53,276 nucleotides of DNA, taken from positions 1-53,276 of the IMG/VR virus record IMGVR_UViG_3300042445_002008; one strand, given 5' to 3'. The notes under the pieces were generated by a model. It had not been told where the DNA came from and ran no database searches. It saw nothing but the letters and a program-made list of their open reading frames with translations. This DNA is from a virus. Position numbers and translations under genes: made by a program. The first letter of the stretch is position 1, and the number at the start of each line of letters is the position of its first letter. Of the stretch, positions 51,372 through 53,276 are shown in pieces.

Positions 51372-52109
51372 TTACAGCAGATTACGAATTAGGACTAGCG
51401 TCTCTTCCGGGCTAAACACATGCTGAAAGTCTACTCCAGTACCTATAACAGGGAAGTCGTTGCCGCCAGGCTCAAGCCGATCTCCAACAAACAGAATACT
51501 GTCTGGGGATATGTGAGTACGCTTGCAGAGCTCATAGATTCCATAGCTTTTATCGATACCAAGCCTAGTAATGTCTATGCTAGTAGACCCACCTGACCGC
51601 ACATCGAACTCAGGCAGCATTGAAGCTACGGTTCTCCTCAGCTGATCACGCCTAGATTTATCAGGATCCCAGGCTTCTTTCTCTTCCAACGGGGCATCTT
51701 GCCCTAGAGCGGAGAATGTTATCTGAGAGCCGCGATTGTCGATTACCTCGCCATATGGATTGTCCGGCCACACCCCAAGCAATGCAGCAGACACGTGCAA
51801 CACACTAATAATTCTCTCAGCCTGAGCTGGAGTAAAGTCTTCCGAGTATACAGTACGCCAACGACCAAAGTGGCGCTTGAGGTAACGAGCACCGCTTGTC
51901 GGCATTAGGTGTAGGTTTCGGAGGTTAGCACCGGCAGGAAGCTTACTAACTACCTGAGACATAATCTGCTGCTCGGTACCGCCGCTAATGATGCACACCT
52001 GCGTGATATCTAGAAGACTCTTAAGAGCCTTAGCCATCTCGCACGAAATAGGACCCTTGCTAGGTGCAAGGGTCCCATCGAGATCGAAAGCAATGAGCTT
52101 AAGACCCAT
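51372..52109 (-). CDS. HAD-IIB phosphatase/phosphomannomutase-like
   Basis: 245 aa. Motif I FDLDGTLAPSKGP, motif II VCIISGGTE, motif IV FVGDRLEPGGNDFPV; cap domain SQITFSALGQDAPLEEKEAW and GGSTSIDITRLGIDKSYGI, as in the eukaryotic-type phosphomannomutase/HAD-IIB group. Probably acts on a sugar phosphate. With the PMI-like cupin at 44139 and the cytidylyltransferase at 47061 it hints at sugar-nucleotide metabolism. Confidence 0.8.
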   Translation of the reverse strand: MGLKLIAFDLDGTLAPSKGPISCEMAKALKSLLDITQVCIISGGTEQQIMSQVVSKLPAGANLRNLHLMPTSGARYLKRHFGRWRTVYSEDFTPAQAERIISVLHVSAALLGVWPDNPYGEVIDNRGSQITFSALGQDAPLEEKEAWDPDKSRRDQLRRTVASMLPEFDVRSGGSTSIDITRLGIDKSYGIYELCKRTHISPDSILFVGDRLEPGGNDFPVIGTGVDFQHVFSPEETLVLIRNLL

Positions 52110-52243
52110 TAGTCGCGAGTAACCAGTCGGCGCTTGATTGCGTCAAAAATCTTTGGACGCTTCTTAGCAGCCTTACCGTTCGTGCGTGAGTCGTTACGAG
52201 CTGGACCGGACTTCTGTCCGCCTCCGCCTTTACCTTTTGCCAT
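52109..52243 (-). CDS. 44-aa basic protein
   Basis: MAKGKGGGGQKSGPARNDSR, TNGKAAKKRPKIFDAIKRRL: Gly/Lys-rich, likely nucleic-acid binding. SD AGGAG, next gene's ATG overlaps its stop. Not recognised. Confidence 0.6.
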   Translation of the reverse strand: MAKGKGGGGQKSGPARNDSRTNGKAAKKRPKIFDAIKRRLVTRD

Positions 52244-52297
52244 TTGGGCTCCTGTCTTCAGAACTACATTCTAACACAAAGATTAGCAAAAATTAGT

Positions 52298-52326
52298 TTG
52301 CAATTTATCATTACACCTATTATTAT
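52298..52326 (+). promoter_or_regulatory. Promoter of the plus-strand HTH gene
   Basis: TTGCAA-17-TATTAT. Confidence 0.65.
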
Positions 52327-52351
52327 GTAAGTACCAGATAAAAGGAGCAAC

Positions 52352-52828
52352 ATGAACGAAGAGATCTTCGAATACTACGCGATACAGATGGAGCCACTGC
52401 TTCCGCTAGCTAGAAAAGCCTACGGCTCTAGAACAACCAAGTCGCCGCAGCATGACGCTTCCCGCGAGTACACTCGACTCCTAGTCGAGTTCTACCGCAA
52501 GGGCGGGAGCCTAATACAGATGGCAAAGCGTCTGGACGTAACCTACCCTGGCATCCGCAGAAGAATTTTGACCGATGAAATTCCAGCAGAGCCAAAAGGT
52601 AAGAACAGCAAGTCCTCACCGCATGAAGTGGTAGAAGCCGCAGTACGAGTTAAGTTGGCTCACCTAGAGGATGGGTCAGCCGCATACCACGACCAGATCC
52701 GCCATGAGTACGAGGTCAACAAGATATCCCTAGCGAAGCTTGCTAAGGAGCTCGGGCTTAGCTCAGCCAACCCACTCTACTATGCAGTGACTCGATCAAG
52801 ACTCAATAGTCGACAAGACGCCCTGTAA
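52352..52828 (+). CDS. DNA-binding protein with two HTH motifs
   Basis: 158 aa. GSLIQMAKRLDVTYPGIRRR (~52-72) and VNKISLAKLAKELGLSSANP (~125-145) are two HTHs. Divergent from the minus genes, with own promoter, SD AAAGGAG and terminator, as for a regulator. Resembles the HTH protein at 2762 in general build. Confidence 0.65.
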   Translation: MNEEIFEYYAIQMEPLLPLARKAYGSRTTKSPQHDASREYTRLLVEFYRKGGSLIQMAKRLDVTYPGIRRRILTDEIPAEPKGKNSKSSPHEVVEAAVRVKLAHLEDGSAAYHDQIRHEYEVNKISLAKLAKELGLSSANPLYYAVTRSRLNSRQDAL

Positions 52829-52832
52829 AAGA

Positions 52833-52856
52833 ATACCCCCTCGAAAGAGGGGGTAT
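52833..52856 (+). terminator. Bidirectional terminator
   Basis: ATACCCCCTC/GAGGGGGTAT hairpin followed by CTTTTT, between convergent genes. Confidence 0.8.
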
Positions 52857-52869
52857 CTTTTTACTCAGT

Positions 52870-53136
52870 TTAGAGTTCTGATGCAGCCTTGTTCTTAGCA
52901 ACCTCTGCTTCAGCAGACGATGCAAAAGCAACGTTGATTTCGTCTTCGTCAAGAACACCGTCTACAACGTAGGCACGTGCTAGAGACTCAGCAACTTCCA
53001 TGACACCAACAAATGCGGCGACAAGGGCTGACTGCCAGAGTTCGACTCCGGCGATTGAACCAGCGGCTAGAACACCGCTAACTTTTAGGATCACAAGAGC
53101 AATAGTTCTCTTGAAAATCTTCTTTGCAATTTCCAT
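52870..53136 (-). CDS. Small membrane protein, holin-like
   Basis: 88 aa. TIALVILKVSGVLAAGSIAG and WQSALVAAFVGVMEVAESLA are two TM segments; the soluble tail ends DEINVAFASSAEAEVAKNKA. It resembles small actinophage membrane proteins called holins in some genomes. SD GGGAGA. Confidence 0.6.
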   Translation of the reverse strand: MEIAKKIFKRTIALVILKVSGVLAAGSIAGVELWQSALVAAFVGVMEVAESLARAYVVDGVLDEDEINVAFASSAEAEVAKNKAASEL

Positions 53137-53201
53137 TTGGATCTCCCAGGGGTAGGTTAATGAATAACCCTCTCCCAGGTCTAATCCAATTATACATCAG
53201 A

Positions 53202-53276
53202 TTATGTATGACGACGAGACGGTATGATTGGCGTGATACGAAGACCGCGACGAATCTTTGAGCGATCAATCTCAGT
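53202..53276 (-). CDS. C-terminal end of a cut gene
   Basis: The last 24 codons (TEIDRSKIRRGLRITPIIPS then RRHT) of a minus-strand gene entering from the right edge. Basic C-terminus. Nothing further can be said. Confidence 0.5.
   Translation of the reverse strand, partial: TEIDRSKIRRGLRITPIIPSRRHT

Overview
The window is part of a double-stranded DNA phage genome whose host is almost certainly an actinobacterium. The evidence is a WhiB-family regulator, a ClgR-like XRE regulator, a phage-borne tmRNA with an actinobacterial-type tag, actinophage-type portal and large terminase proteins, and peptidoglycan enzymes. Base composition is close to 50% GC. No capsid, tail-tube or DNA polymerase gene is present, so the full genome must extend beyond both edges; both edges cut a gene.

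Layout. (1) 1-8.8 kb, mostly minus strand: truncated Dps-like ferritin, portal, small genes, large terminase, a PG-binding protein, small membrane proteins and an NlpC/P60 lipoprotein. Two plus-strand genes and a ~480-bp C-rich tandem-repeat tract are inserted between terminase and portal. (2) 8.8-22.4 kb, minus strand: about twenty small, mostly unrecognised genes, each a nearly self-contained expression cassette. The order in the direction of transcription is: terminator of the gene before, a conserved DNA hairpin element (23 copies), a sigma70-type promoter, a conserved leader hairpin, a strong Shine-Dalgarno (SD), then the gene. (3) 22.4-31.2 kb, minus strand: SSB, ClgR-like regulator, three related zinc-ribbon proteins, an Api92-like protein, and a MoxR AAA+/VWA pair. 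(4) 31.2-36.1 kb, minus strand: a CHAP-like/PG-binding protein lacking the usual Cys, a possible small-terminase-like protein, a chain of overlapping small genes and a glycosyltransferase-like protein. (5) 36.3-40.7 kb, plus strand: an operator-rich promoter region, a secreted 890-aa coiled-coil protein, small membrane proteins and an M23 endolysin. (6) 40.7-53.3 kb, mostly minus strand: DNA glycosylase, ThyX, a translationally coupled chain of small TTG-start genes, tRNA-Thr, WhiB-WhiA-like fusion, cytidylyltransferase, GIY-YIG and HNH nucleases, GroES, MT-A70 methyltransferase, tmRNA and a HAD phosphatase.

The most unusual feature is the 23-copy hairpin. Its four-base stems covary through six sequence versions while the GGA triloop and flanking TTATTCTG stay nearly fixed. 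In loop sequence, strand, orientation and distance to a putative +1 C it resembles the hairpin promoters of phage N4 virion RNA polymerase, here placed in tandem with host-type promoters. Other structure outside ordinary annotation: (a) a shared acidic C-terminal tag (EEPDIVY-like) on about 15 otherwise dissimilar small proteins; (b) a four-copy element after stop codons that can fold as an H-type pseudoknot but can also be read as coding; (c) two dispersed region-specific motifs (TTCGTTAAAAGTT and GGACGTCGAC), both also found inside promoter spacers; (d) a large number of zinc-ribbon mini-proteins.

All assignments come from reading the sequence and from memory of protein families. No database search was run.
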